The notes below the pieces were generated by a model. The model was given only the letters and a program-made list of their open reading frames with translations. It was not told where the DNA came from and did not search any database. A program made the translations under genes and the position numbers. Below, piece after piece: positions 35,818 through 44,800 of a DNA stretch of 64,000 nucleotides (the first letter of the stretch is position 1; each line of letters opens with the position of its first letter). This DNA comes from an uncultured Christensenellaceae bacterium (GTDB taxonomy: Bacteria; Bacillota; Clostridia; Christensenellales; Borkfalkiaceae): contig CAJUOY010000004.1 in the NCBI GenBank assembly GCA_910588645.1, positions 34,425 through 98,424 of the forward strand, given 5' to 3'.

Positions 35818-38738
35818 CTTTTCGCCGCCTCTTCTATCGCCGCAAGCATACTTCTGAGACGTATTTTAACTACGCCGAGATTGTTTATTTCGTCTATTTT
35901 GATTTGTGTATACAGCTTGCCGTTTCTTTCGAGAATGGTCCTGACTTCATCCGTCGTTATGGAATCAAGACCGCATCCGAATGATACGAGCTGTACGAGA
36001 TTTACGTTCTTGCGCCCCGAAACAAAGTCCGCCGCGCGGTAAAGTCTTGCGTGATAAGTCCACTGGTTGAGCACGTCGACAAGAACGTTCTCTCCCTTTT
36101 CGTATATGCTGTCCTCGGACAGTACGGCAATACCAAGTGACGTCAAAAGCTTATTTATGCTGTGATTTATCTCGGGATCGAGGTGATAGGGACGCCCCGC
36201 AAGAACTACGACCTGTTTGCCCTCGAGTTCGGCACGCCAAAGAATTTCATCCGCCTTACTCTTCACGTCCGCGTGGTATTTTTCAAGCCTTGCAAACCCT
36301 TCGTCGAGAGCGTCGGATATTTCCCGCTTTTTTAGTTTATAGCGGGAAAGCGCAGACTGCAAAGTTTTAACCGCCCTCTTTCTCATATTCAGGTCGATAT
36401 ACGGCATAATGAAATTATCCGAATTAAGGCGTTCGTTGTTCGCCTTCAAAAGTTCGGGATAATATGCTACTACGGGACAGTTGTAATGATTTAAAGAACA
36501 GTGTTCGTCTATATTGTAACTTTCGCAGGGCAGGAAAATAAAGTCCACGCCCGCGTCAAGGAGACTTTCTATATGCCCGTGCATAAGTTTTGCGGGATAA
36601 CAGGCCGTATCGCTTGCGACAGTATGCTGCCCCTTGAAGTATAATTCGCGCGTAGATTTGTCGGAAAGCACTACTTCGAAACCGAGCGTTTCAAAAAATC
36701 CGGCCCATATAGGAAGCTGCTCGTACATTCCAAGCTGCATAGGAATACCTACGCGGCCGCGCTTTTTGGTACCGCGCAAGCCTTCAACGCAATCGGGCAG
36801 ACGGGACTGTTTGTAATTATAAATATCGAAATCGTCCATTACTGGCTTACGGCCCGCGCCGCGCTCGCACTTGTTTCCCGATATATATTTCCTGCCGTCG
36901 CCGAAAGAAATTATATTGATATTGCAATTTGAAGTGCATTTTCTGCAATTTGCCGAACGCGATGAGTACGAGAACTCTTCAAGCTCCTCGGCGGTGGCTA
37001 TACTGCTATTGCCGGAAATATTTTCCTTTGCAAACAAAGCCGCGCCGAACGCGCCCATTAAGCCTGCGATACCCGGCCGTATTACCTGTTTACCCGTCTC
37101 CAATTCAAACGAACGAAGAACGGCGTCGTTTAAAAACGTACCGCCCTGAACTACTATATTCTCTCCGAGCTCATCCGCGCTCTTCGCCCTTATAACTTTA
37201 TAAATTGCGTTTTTGACTATCGACGAAGAAAGTCCCGCGGAAATATCCTCCACGCTTGCGCCCTCTTTCTGCGCCTGCTTGACGGAACTGTTCATAAATA
37301 CCGTACACCGCGAACCCAGTTCGACGGGATTGCGAGCGAACAGCCCCTTTTCCGCAAACTTATTTATCTCCATACCCATTGCGCGCGCAAAGGTCTGAAT
37401 GAACGATCCGCAACCCGACGAGCACGCCTCGTTGAGCATAATGCCGTCTATTGCCCTTCGCTTTATTTTAAAGCACTTTATGTCCTGACCGCCGATGTCG
37501 ATTATAAAATCTACCTTGGGATTGAAATGAAGCGCGGCCTTGAAATGCGCCACCGTTTCGACTATACCGAAATCGGCCTTAATGGCGTTTTTAATGAGAT
37601 CTTCACCGTATCCGGTTACGGCGCAGGCGCGTATATTGATTCGTCCCCTGCCGAGCGAATACAATTCCTTTATTTTTTGAACGACTATATCCAACGGCTG
37701 ACCGTTGTTGGACTGATAATGGGACCACAAAATTTTGCAGTCCGGAGTTATTAGCATAAGCTTTGTAGTCGTCGATCCGCTGTCTATACCAAGGTAACAA
37801 TCCCCCGAGTACGCGGAAATATCCGCAAATTGCAGATCGGTTGCCCTGTGACGCTTTACAAAGTCCGCATACTCCTCTCTACTTTCAAAGAGCCTTCTGC
37901 CGGTAACTATTTCGTTGCCCGCCGTTACTTTTTCCAACTTGGATATCACGTCTCCGATTTTTTCGGCGGCTATTCCCGCAGAATGATATGCTGCGCCGAT
38001 AGCCATAAAGCAGGGTGCGTTTTCGGGGAACACGGCATTTTCTATCGAAAGGCCCAACGTGTTGACAAACGCCTTTCTAAGACCTTTTAAAAAGTAGAGA
38101 GGCCCGCCCAAAAACAAAACTTTGCCTTTTATCTTTCGTCCCTGAGCAAGTCCCGATACAGTCTGATCTACTACCGCCTGAAAAATAGACGCGGCAATAT
38201 CGGATTTTTTCGCTCCCTGATTGAGCAGGGGTTGAATATCGGACTTAGCGAAAACTCCGCAACGCGAAGCTATGGGATAGGTCTTTTGCGATGAAAGAGA
38301 CAATTCGTCCATTTCCTCTACCGACACGTTTAAAAGGGTGGCCATCTGATCGATAAACGCACCGGTGCCGCCCGCACAAGAACCGTTCATACGTTGTTCG
38401 GTTCCGCCAGTAACGAAAATTATCTTGGCGTCCTCGCCGCCGAGCTCCACGGCAACGTCCGTTTCGGGATATAATTTTTTAATGGCGATAAACGCAGACT
38501 GAACTTCCTGAACGAAATTTATACCGCTGCGCTGAGACAACCCCAACCCCGCGCTACCCGTAACGGCTACCGAGTATTCTCCGCCGAATTTTTCCTCTAT
38601 GACGCGGAGTTCCGACAAGACGGTTTCCTTAACTTTTGCGAAATGTCTTACGTATGACGAATATATTAAATTGTTATTCTCGTCGATGACCGCGGCTTTA
38701 ACCGTAGTCGAACCGACGTCTATTCCTAAAAGTTTCAA
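35814..38738 (-). CDS. Double acyl-CoA dehydratase activase (BadF/BcrA type) with DUF2229
   Basis: An ATP-dependent activator protein with two tandem ASKHA-fold activase domains and a C-terminal DUF2229 domain. Activase 1 starts LLGIDVGSTTVKAAVID and has the Fe-S cysteine region GSCAGGTGAFIDQMA. Activase 2 starts YLGIDSGSTTTKLMLI and has NEACSSGCGSFIQTFA. DUF2229 follows from about residue 640 (RVGIPMQLGMYEQLPIWAGFFETLG). The family feeds high-energy electrons to 2-hydroxyacyl-CoA dehydratases; the substrate of this type is unknown. I chose the TTG at 38738 because AGGA lies about 8 bases before it. A TTG at 38768 would add 10 residues but has no ribosome site. Confidence 0.88.
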   Translation of the reverse strand: MKLLGIDVGSTTVKAAVIDENNNLIYSSYVRHFAKVKETVLSELRVIEEKFGGEYSVAVTGSAGLGLSQRSGINFVQEVQSAFIAIKKLYPETDVAVELGGEDAKIIFVTGGTEQRMNGSCAGGTGAFIDQMATLLNVSVEEMDELSLSSQKTYPIASRCGVFAKSDIQPLLNQGAKKSDIAASIFQAVVDQTVSGLAQGRKIKGKVLFLGGPLYFLKGLRKAFVNTLGLSIENAVFPENAPCFMAIGAAYHSAGIAAEKIGDVISKLEKVTAGNEIVTGRRLFESREEYADFVKRHRATDLQFADISAYSGDCYLGIDSGSTTTKLMLITPDCKILWSHYQSNNGQPLDIVVQKIKELYSLGRGRINIRACAVTGYGEDLIKNAIKADFGIVETVAHFKAALHFNPKVDFIIDIGGQDIKCFKIKRRAIDGIMLNEACSSGCGSFIQTFARAMGMEINKFAEKGLFARNPVELGSRCTVFMNSSVKQAQKEGASVEDISAGLSSSIVKNAIYKVIRAKSADELGENIVVQGGTFLNDAVLRSFELETGKQVIRPGIAGLMGAFGAALFAKENISGNSSIATAEELEEFSYSSRSANCRKCTSNCNINIISFGDGRKYISGNKCERGAGRKPVMDDFDIYNYKQSRLPDCVEGLRGTKKRGRVGIPMQLGMYEQLPIWAGFFETLGFEVVLSDKSTRELYFKGQHTVASDTACYPAKLMHGHIESLLDAGVDFIFLPCESYNIDEHCSLNHYNCPVVAYYPELLKANNERLNSDNFIMPYIDLNMRKRAVKTLQSALSRYKLKKREISDALDEGFARLEKYHADVKSKADEILWRAELEGKQVVVLAGRPYHLDPEINHSINKLLTSLGIAVLSEDSIYEKGENVLVDVLNQWTYHARLYRAADFVSGRKNVNLVQLVSFGCGLDSITTDEVRTILERNGKLYTQIKIDEINNLGVVKIRLRSMLAAIEEAAKR

Positions 38739-38884
38739 TCCGCTTATCCTGACGGGCAAAAGCCCCAAATCAAACCGAAAAACGCAAGCATTCCCGGACG
38801 GATATTAATATAAATTTATCCAATATGATTATAGCATAAGCGAATAGAAAATTTCAAATCTATGAACATACAAATTCTGTAAAA

Positions 38885-38910
38885 AAACGATGAATTTTAC
38901 TTCATCGTTT
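38885..38910 (-). terminator. Terminator overlapping the spoIIID stop codon
   Basis: Stem AAACGATGAA / TTCATCGTTT followed on the minus strand by a run of seven T. The TGA stop lies inside the stem. Confidence 0.8.
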
Positions 38911-39147
38911 GAATTTTTTTCTTGTAGCCATTCCTCCGCGTATGTGCCGCTCCGACAAATTTTTGTCAAGAACTTCCCGCACTCTTTCAAACAGTTCCAG
39001 ATCTATCGACTTCAATCTCTCCGTTACGTCTTTATGTACGGTAGATTTAGAAATTCCGAAATGCGCCGCCGCTGCGCGCACGGTATAACCCGTTTCTATT
39101 ATATATTCTCCCTCTTTTATAACTCTGTCGGCGATATAATCCCACAT
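38902..39147 (-). CDS. spoIIID: Sporulation transcriptional regulator SpoIIID
   Basis: A small DNA-binding regulator (81 residues) used in the mother cell during sporulation. The sequence closely follows the family: DYIADRVIKEGEYIIETGYT, the helix-turn-helix VRAAAAHFGISKSTVHKDVTERL, then ERHIRGGMATRKKFKR with the basic tail. I start at the second in-frame ATG (39147), which gives the family-typical MWDYI start and has GGGGGTG as ribosome site; the ATG five codons earlier overlaps that site. Together with spoIIE it shows that the lineage carries a sporulation program. Confidence 0.95.
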   Translation of the reverse strand: MWDYIADRVIKEGEYIIETGYTVRAAAAHFGISKSTVHKDVTERLKSIDLELFERVREVLDKNLSERHIRGGMATRKKFKR

Positions 39148-39221
39148 AGCGCACCCCCACATATGAAATAATATGCTGGGTTTTGGCGCTATATGACGAA
39201 TTTTGTTGCATTGTTCAATAA

Positions 39222-39247
39222 AAGAGGGGATCGCAAGATCCCCTCTT
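39222..39247 (-). terminator. Terminator after the cytidylate kinase-like gene
   Basis: Stem AAGAGGGGATC / GATCCCCTCTT with loop GCAA, then TTTTAT on the minus strand. Confidence 0.85.
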
Positions 39248-39248
39248 A

Positions 39249-39839
39249 TTAATTTGATTTATATATGTTTACAAGAATATCCGCGCACTTGTCTATACCG
39301 AGAACGCCGCTGTCAAGCGCTATATGATAATTTACCGCCTCGCCCCAATCGGTGTCGGTATAGTATCTATAATAGGCTGCGCGCCTTTTATCCTTATCTT
39401 TTAGGCGTTTTTCAGGTTTATCTGCTTTTTCGCCGTAAAGCTTGACAATTCTCTCAGCGCGCGACGCGTCGTCGGCGTGAATAAACGCCCTCAACACATC
39501 CTTCCTGTCCCGCAATATGTAATCGGCGCAACGCCCTACTATCACGCAGGGTTCCTTTGAAAGTTCAATTATGATTTTACGTTGCTCCACCCAAATTTTA
39601 TCCTGATTGCTCATACAGTCGAACCGACCGGTATGTTCGAGCGCTTGCCCGATCCAAGAGCGGTGATTCGCGTATTCGCCCTGACTTTCAACATAGTCCT
39701 TGGAAAATCCGCTGCTTGTTGCAACTTTTTCTATCAGTTCGTGATCATAGCAGGGGATGTTAAGGCGCTTTGCCGCCTCCCTTCCAACCGTTCTGCCGCC
39801 GCTGCCGAATTGTCGGCTAATCGCTATTACATTAAACAT
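39249..39839 (-). CDS. Cytidylate kinase-like family protein
   Basis: A 196-residue P-loop kinase-like protein (AAA_26/cytidylate kinase-like). The P-loop region is ISRQFGSGGRTVGREAA, where the loop reads GSGGRT, and the lid-type arginines lie in ADDASRAERIV and RRAAYYRYYTD. These proteins are common in Clostridia and separate from true Cmk; the substrate is not established. Its promoter is nearly perfect (TTGACA, 17 bp, TATACT) and ends only 6 bases before the ATG without a ribosome site, the clearest leaderless case in the window. Confidence 0.85.
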   Translation of the reverse strand: MFNVIAISRQFGSGGRTVGREAAKRLNIPCYDHELIEKVATSSGFSKDYVESQGEYANHRSWIGQALEHTGRFDCMSNQDKIWVEQRKIIIELSKEPCVIVGRCADYILRDRKDVLRAFIHADDASRAERIVKLYGEKADKPEKRLKDKDKRRAAYYRYYTDTDWGEAVNYHIALDSGVLGIDKCADILVNIYKSN

Positions 39840-39845
39840 AGTTCA

Positions 39846-39874
39846 AGTATACACCTGCTTTATAAAACTGTCAA
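39846..39874 (-). promoter_or_regulatory. Promoter of the cytidylate kinase-like gene (leaderless)
   Basis: On the minus strand a perfect TTGACA (39874-39869), a 17-bp spacer, TATACT (39851-39846), then TGAACT and the ATG at 39839. The predicted start of transcription is the A of ATG. Confidence 0.75.
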
Positions 39875-39948
39875 GACCAAAAAATGGTTAAAACTATCTG
39901 CATAATAGCCGTAGATTTTCACAATATAATTGTAGACGGAGGAAAGTT

Positions 39949-40545
39949 ATGCAATTTGACCAAACAAAGACTTATCGGAATTTGGCAAGAAGTTTTGCAG
40001 GCGAAAGCCAGGCGGGAATGAGATATCAGCTTATTGCCCGCGCAGCAAACGCGCAGGGTTATATTACCCTTGCCGAGACCATTAAAACTCTTGCAAAGAA
40101 CGAAACGGCGCACGCGAGAAGATTTTTCGAAGAACTCAACAAACGCGGCGAATATCTCGATAATATCGACCTGGATGCGGGTTATCCCTTCCACGGCGGC
40201 GATATTGCCGAGAGTCTTAAATTAGCCGCAAAAGACGAGCGCGAAGAACATCGCGTAATATACCCCGCTTTTGCAAAAGATGCGGAAGAAGAAGGCTTTA
40301 AAGATATTGCTAACCTTTTCAAACTCGTTGCACGGGTTGAAACAAGACACGAAATGATTTTTGAATATCTTCACGAAGCATTCAAAAAGGGTGTGCTTTT
40401 CAGCAACGAAACGCCTATACTCTATATTTGCAGCGAATGCGGATATATGCACACTTCCACAAAAGCTTGGGACGTATGTCCGCTTTGTCAGTCCGGTCAG
40501 GGCGAAGTCGAGTTGCACATTCCGTTTGAAAAGGAGAAAATATGA
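39949..40545 (+). CDS. rbr: Rubrerythrin
   Basis: A peroxide-reducing diiron protein of anaerobes. The 198-residue chain has the four-helix ferritin-like domain with the iron ligands in AGESQAGMRYQL, NETAHARRFFEEL, EREEHRVIYPAF and RVETRHEMIFEYL, and a C-terminal rubredoxin-like knuckle YICSECGYMH...CPLCQ that takes electrons from NADH-linked carriers. It has a TATAAT at 39925-39930 and a strong GGAGG ribosome site. Two tiny genes follow, the first overlapping its stop codon. PerR control is common for this family, but no clear PerR box is visible. Confidence 0.96.
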   Translation: MQFDQTKTYRNLARSFAGESQAGMRYQLIARAANAQGYITLAETIKTLAKNETAHARRFFEELNKRGEYLDNIDLDAGYPFHGGDIAESLKLAAKDEREEHRVIYPAFAKDAEEEGFKDIANLFKLVARVETRHEMIFEYLHEAFKKGVLFSNETPILYICSECGYMHTSTKAWDVCPLCQSGQGEVELHIPFEKEKI

Positions 40546-40676
40546 GAAAGACTAACGAAAACAAGCAGAACAATTCCACTAAGAACTGCGGCAGAGGCAA
40601 CTGCGGCAAAACCAATGAAAGCAAAAACGTAAAGAATTGCGGTAAGAGCAGTGGCAAAGAAAAAGATTGCAAGTAA
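40542..40676 (+). CDS. Tiny Cys/Asn/Lys-rich protein after rubrerythrin
   Basis: A 44-residue basic protein built mostly of Asn, Lys, Gly, Ser and four Cys (NCGRGNCG, NCGKSS, DCK). It overlaps the rubrerythrin stop codon as ATGA and has AAGGAG 5 bases before its ATG, so translation coupled to rubrerythrin is likely. The low-complexity, Cys-bearing sequence could bind metal or be a small structural peptide. I do not recognise a family. Confidence 0.6.
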   Translation: MRKTNENKQNNSTKNCGRGNCGKTNESKNVKNCGKSSGKEKDCK

Positions 40677-40764
40677 GTTTAAGGACTGCTATGATCCGAA
40701 CGGCAGTTACACGGGCTCGCCCATAGACGGCGGACAGCCGATACAGGACGCAGACGACCTATAA
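40651..40764 (+). CDS. Tiny protein ending QDADDL
   Basis: A 37-residue reading frame starting at GTG: a basic start (MAKKKIASKFKD) followed by CYDPNGSYTGSPIDGG and an acidic end QPIQDADDL. It overlaps the previous tiny gene by 26 bases in another frame. The orderly DPNGSYTG...QDADDL tail looks like a conserved clostridial small-protein motif rather than chance, but I cannot confirm this. Ribosome site weak (GGTAAGAG). Confidence 0.5.
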   Translation: MAKKKIASKFKDCYDPNGSYTGSPIDGGQPIQDADDL

Positions 40765-40773
40765 TTGTCAAGA

Positions 40774-40803
40774 AAGCGGCGGACGAATTATCGTCCGCCG
40801 CTT
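40774..40803 (+). terminator. Stem-loop closing the rubrerythrin operon
   Basis: Stem AAGCGGCGGACGA / TCGTCCGCCGCTT, loop ATTA. The T-tail is poor. The next 160 bases (to 40966) are AT-rich with no convincing gene. Confidence 0.65.
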
Positions 40804-40966
40804 GTCATTGCAATAAATACATATAATTTTATGAATTGAACTTTAAACTTAATTTTGTCTCAATCCCGACAGTTTTTATTATAAAATTACCTTTAGGAAT
40901 ATTTGCAAAATCAATTTCGCCGTCAAAGTAAACTATTTACATTAAAAAACGAAAAATTCTGCAAAT

Positions 40967-41863
40967 TTACAGTATGGCATCCACAAATTCTTCGGGATTA
41001 AAAAGTTCGAGATCTTCCATTTTCTCGCCCACCCCGGTAAACATAACCGGGATTTGTAATTGGCTGCAAAGCGAGACAACAAACCCGCCCTTTGCCGAAC
41101 TGTCCAGTTTTGTAAGCACTATTCCGTCCAGTTCCACTGCCTCGTCGAAAATTTCCGCCTGACTTATGGCGTTGTTGCCGGTCGTAGCGTCGAGAATGAG
41201 CAACTTATAGAAATCTGCCGTGGGGTATTCTCTTTCCACCACGCGGGACATCTTTTTAAGCTCTTCCATAAGGTGAGCTTTTACGTGAAGCCGCCCGGCA
41301 GTATCGATTATTACGACGTCCGTTCCCTTGGCCTTTGCCGAAGTCAACGCGTCGTATACGACGGCGGAAGGATCGCTTCCCTCCTCGTGCTTTACTATTC
41401 TGACCTTTGCGCGTTCCGCCCAAACCGTAAGTTGGTCGGCCGCGGCGGCGCGGAAAGTATCGGCCGCGGCTACAGTCACGCTCTTGCCTTTAGAAAGAAA
41501 ATAATTTGCGAGCTTACCTACGGTCGTAGTCTTGCCTACTCCGTTTACTCCCACCAACATAATTACGGCAGGATACTCTATCTCCGGTATTTCCGCTTCT
41601 GTAAGCTTCTCTTCCAGCACGTCTTTCAACAGATCGCAGACAAATTCTTTATCCTTTATCTTATCGTGTTTGGCCTCCGCGCGGATTTCGTCCACTATCT
41701 CTTCCGCAGTGGAAACGGAGATGTCGGCGGATATAAGTATTTCTTCCAGCTCCTCGTAAAATTCATTGCCTATCTTGTTTTTCGAAAACAGATTGGAAAG
41801 CGCGGAGGATAACCCCTCCCTCGTCTTTTTAAGAGCATTTTTTAATTTTGAAAAAAATCCCAT
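40967..41863 (-). CDS. ftsY: Signal recognition particle receptor FtsY
   Basis: The SRP receptor GTPase that docks ribosome-SRP complexes at the membrane. It has an N-terminal helical domain (MGFFSKLKNALKKTREGL) and the NG domain with G1 LVGVNGVGKTTTVGKLA, AAADTFRAAAADQL, and DTAGRLH, ending TGVGEKMEDLELFNPEEFVDAIL. I use the ATG at 41863, preceded by AAGGGG; an extension to 41923 would overlap the smc 3' end. It is last in plsX-rnc-smc-ftsY. The acidic A domain is nearly absent, as in many Gram-positives. Confidence 0.96.
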   Translation of the reverse strand: MGFFSKLKNALKKTREGLSSALSNLFSKNKIGNEFYEELEEILISADISVSTAEEIVDEIRAEAKHDKIKDKEFVCDLLKDVLEEKLTEAEIPEIEYPAVIMLVGVNGVGKTTTVGKLANYFLSKGKSVTVAAADTFRAAAADQLTVWAERAKVRIVKHEEGSDPSAVVYDALTSAKAKGTDVVIIDTAGRLHVKAHLMEELKKMSRVVEREYPTADFYKLLILDATTGNNAISQAEIFDEAVELDGIVLTKLDSSAKGGFVVSLCSQLQIPVMFTGVGEKMEDLELFNPEEFVDAIL

Positions 41864-41888
41864 TGCAACCCCTTTGCCGCGCCGACCG

Positions 41889-44800
41889 TTATTCCACGGT
41901 GTCGCCGCCCAATTTTTCCGCAACTTCGGAAAGTTTTACCGAAACCACCTTGGATACGCCCTTCTCTTCCATAGTTACGCCGAAAAGAATATCCGCACTC
42001 TCCATTGTGGGTTTACGGTGAGTTATTACTATAAACTGCGTGTTTGAAGCAAATTTTTTGAGATATTTTGCATACCTTGCAACGTTCGCTTCGTCCAGCG
42101 CCGCCTCGATTTCGTCCAGTACGCAGAAAGGCATAGGGCGCATTCCGATAATTGCAAACAGTATTGCAATAGCGGTAAGGGCGCGCTCGCCGCCAGAAAG
42201 CAGGGAAATTTTAGTAAGTTTTTTACCGGGAGGACAAGCTATTATCTCCACGCCGGCGTTCAGAGGATCGTCGCAGTCGGTATAGTCGAGTTGAAGTTCC
42301 GCCTTGCCGCCGCCGAACAACTCCTTGAAAGTCCTCTTGAAATTCTCGTTTATGGTATTGAAACCGTCGTTGAATATTCTCAGCATTTCCGTACGGATTT
42401 CGTCAAGGGCGGTAGTGAGGTCGGATATCGCCTTTTCCATATCGTCCCTGTCCGTAACCATTTTTTCGTAGTGTACGGAAAGTTCGTCGTATTCTTCAAC
42501 CGCGTTATGGTTGATAGAACCCAGCATTGTTATCTGCCTCTTGCAGGTAGCTATCTGCACAGCGGAAGTGGAAGTATCGTAATTTTCTTCCTTATACTTT
42601 AAACATCCCTCGTAAGTTTCGCCGTACTCTTCCTCTATCCTCTGACGAAGGAATTCCAGATCGCTGTCTATTTTTGTAAGCGCCATATCGAGATTGTGAG
42701 ACTTTGTGATAAGGCTTTCTCTCTCCGTGATACTGTCAAGTCTCTCCGCGTCCGTCTGTTTGATTCTTTCGTTCAATTTATTCTTGGACTCGGTCACTTC
42801 GACTATCTGCCGTCTCAGATCGTTGACTACTCGCTGCTCGTCCTCGGTGAGCGCGGTCTTTTCCGCCTGCGCGTTGAGGTTCTCGATTTCAAGCTGAATT
42901 GCGGGGATGCTCGCGTTTATCTTATCTATCTTTAAACGGTGATCTTCTCTCTCCTTATTGAAGCGGGCAATATTCTCGTCGGCAGAGGTAATCGCGCTGT
43001 TGAGTCCAGCAAGCTCCACGCGTATTCCGTTGAGTTTTTCAAGCTTACTGTTGCGCTCGTTGCGGAGTTTATCGTACTCCGCGCTCATATCGTCCATTTC
43101 GGTAGACGCCTTGTCCGACTGCTGCGTAAGCGAACTTGCGCCCGCAGTCACACCGGAATACTCGCTGTCAAGACCTGAAAGTCTCTGCCGCAATGCTTCG
43201 CGCGACTGACTGTATGCGGAAAATTCGCTTTCCGACGAAGTCACAGTTCCCATCAAAGCCGCCTGCTTTTCCGTAACGGAAGCAAGCTCTTCCCTTGCGC
43301 TCTGTAATTTTACGCGGAGAAGAGAGAGTTCTTCGGCCGCGCCGCTCTTTTTATTTTCGAGTTCTGCGCGCTTACCTTCCGCCCTTTGCAGAAATTCCTC
43401 TTTTACCTCTTTGCTTTCTTCCAGCTCCTTAATCCTACGCTCGTTGGCAAGGAGGTTGCCCGCAACCTCCTTTCTGGAACCTCCCGTCATAGATCCGCTC
43501 GTTGCAATCTGATCGCCGTCGAGCGTGACTATCTTAAAAGCGCGGGGATAGAGTTTGGAAATCCTTGTAGCGTTTTGGATATTGTCCACGATAAGAGTAT
43601 TGCCCAAAAGGAATTTTATAACATTATCGAACTGCCTGTCGTACTTAACAAGCTTGATCGCCTGATTGATCGCGCCCGTCTCCTTTACGGCGAAATCAAT
43701 CATCTTATTTACGGGACGGGGCTGAATAGCGTCTATAGGCAGGAAAGTAACTTGTCCCGCGCGGTTGCGTTTAAGGTACTCTATCAGTTCTTTCGCATCC
43801 TCTCGCGTGCCAGTGATGACGTTCTGCATCGCGCCGCCGAACGCCGTTTCTATTGCAACTTCGAACTCACTGTCACAGCTTACCACGTCCGCTATAAGTC
43901 CCTTTATCCTTGCGGAAAGTTCGAGATTGTTCTTTGCGTCGCCCATAAGGCGTTTGACGGAATAAACGTACCCCTCGAACCTGTCTCTGAGTCCGCGGGC
44001 GGTATTGAGGCTCTCTTTTATACTGCGTATCTGCGCCTCGGTTTCGAATATCTTTCGTACAAACTGTTCAAGCTCTTTTTCGCAATCTCCGAGCTTGTTT
44101 TCGGCATCCGACAGGAGCGCGTCCTCGTTGCCGAGGAGTTTACTGAGCGTCTCGCCGCGCTCTATCGAGCTTTCATAAGCCCTCTTAGCCTCGTCACGGC
44201 GGGCGCGAATTTTGGACATCTCGCCGTCTATTTCTGAAAGTCTCTCTTCCAAAAGCTGTTTCTGCGCTTCCAATGAGCCCAAGTTCCTGCGCATTTCGGA
44301 GAGGTCCTTGAAGGTATCCATTACCTTTTTGCGGTGTTCGCCCGTCTGATACTCGTAGTCGGAAATCTTAGCGGACAACTCGTCCGTCTCTTTTTGAAGA
44401 ACTTCCGCCTGTGCAGTCATCTGCTTTATTCGCTCCGCGTTCTTGCCCTTCAATGCTTCGGTACGACGGACGTCGCGCTCTATTTCTTCGATTCGCTTTG
44501 TTGAAAAACCTATGTCGTCCTGCGCAGACGCAAGCTTCTGTTTTACCGACTTGGCTCTCTCTGTATACAGTCTGGATTCACCGCTCTTATTTGCTATGCC
44601 TACCTCGTAACGGCGTATTCTGTCGTTGAGATCCTGCAACGCAAAGTCCACGTCCGCAAGCTGTTTGCGGCAGCCGTGATATTCTTCCAGCAATTCCTCC
44701 ATGTGCTTTGTGAGGAATTCTATTCTCTCGTCTATCGCCGTCTTTTTTTCGAGAATTTTATTTTTCTCACCCTCGGCGCTGTCGTGACGGACTATGTACA

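Noticed and set aside
39915..39940. PerR box at the rubrerythrin promoter
   Set aside because: ACAAT-ATA-ATTGT overlaps the -10 region, but the arms are short and the 3-base centre does not match the TTATAAT-N-ATTATAA pattern.
40829..40933. Minus-strand 34-codon frame (FDGEIDFANIPKG...) as a gene remnant
   Set aside because: It looks protein-like but has no start codon and no ribosome site, and 35 open codons in AT-rich DNA can arise by chance.
43386..44237. 283-codon plus-strand frame opposite smc (and similar long frames opposite ftsY and the hexomutase gene)
   Set aside because: These lie fully antisense to unmistakable genes, have no recognisable domains, and follow from the codon bias of the real strand.
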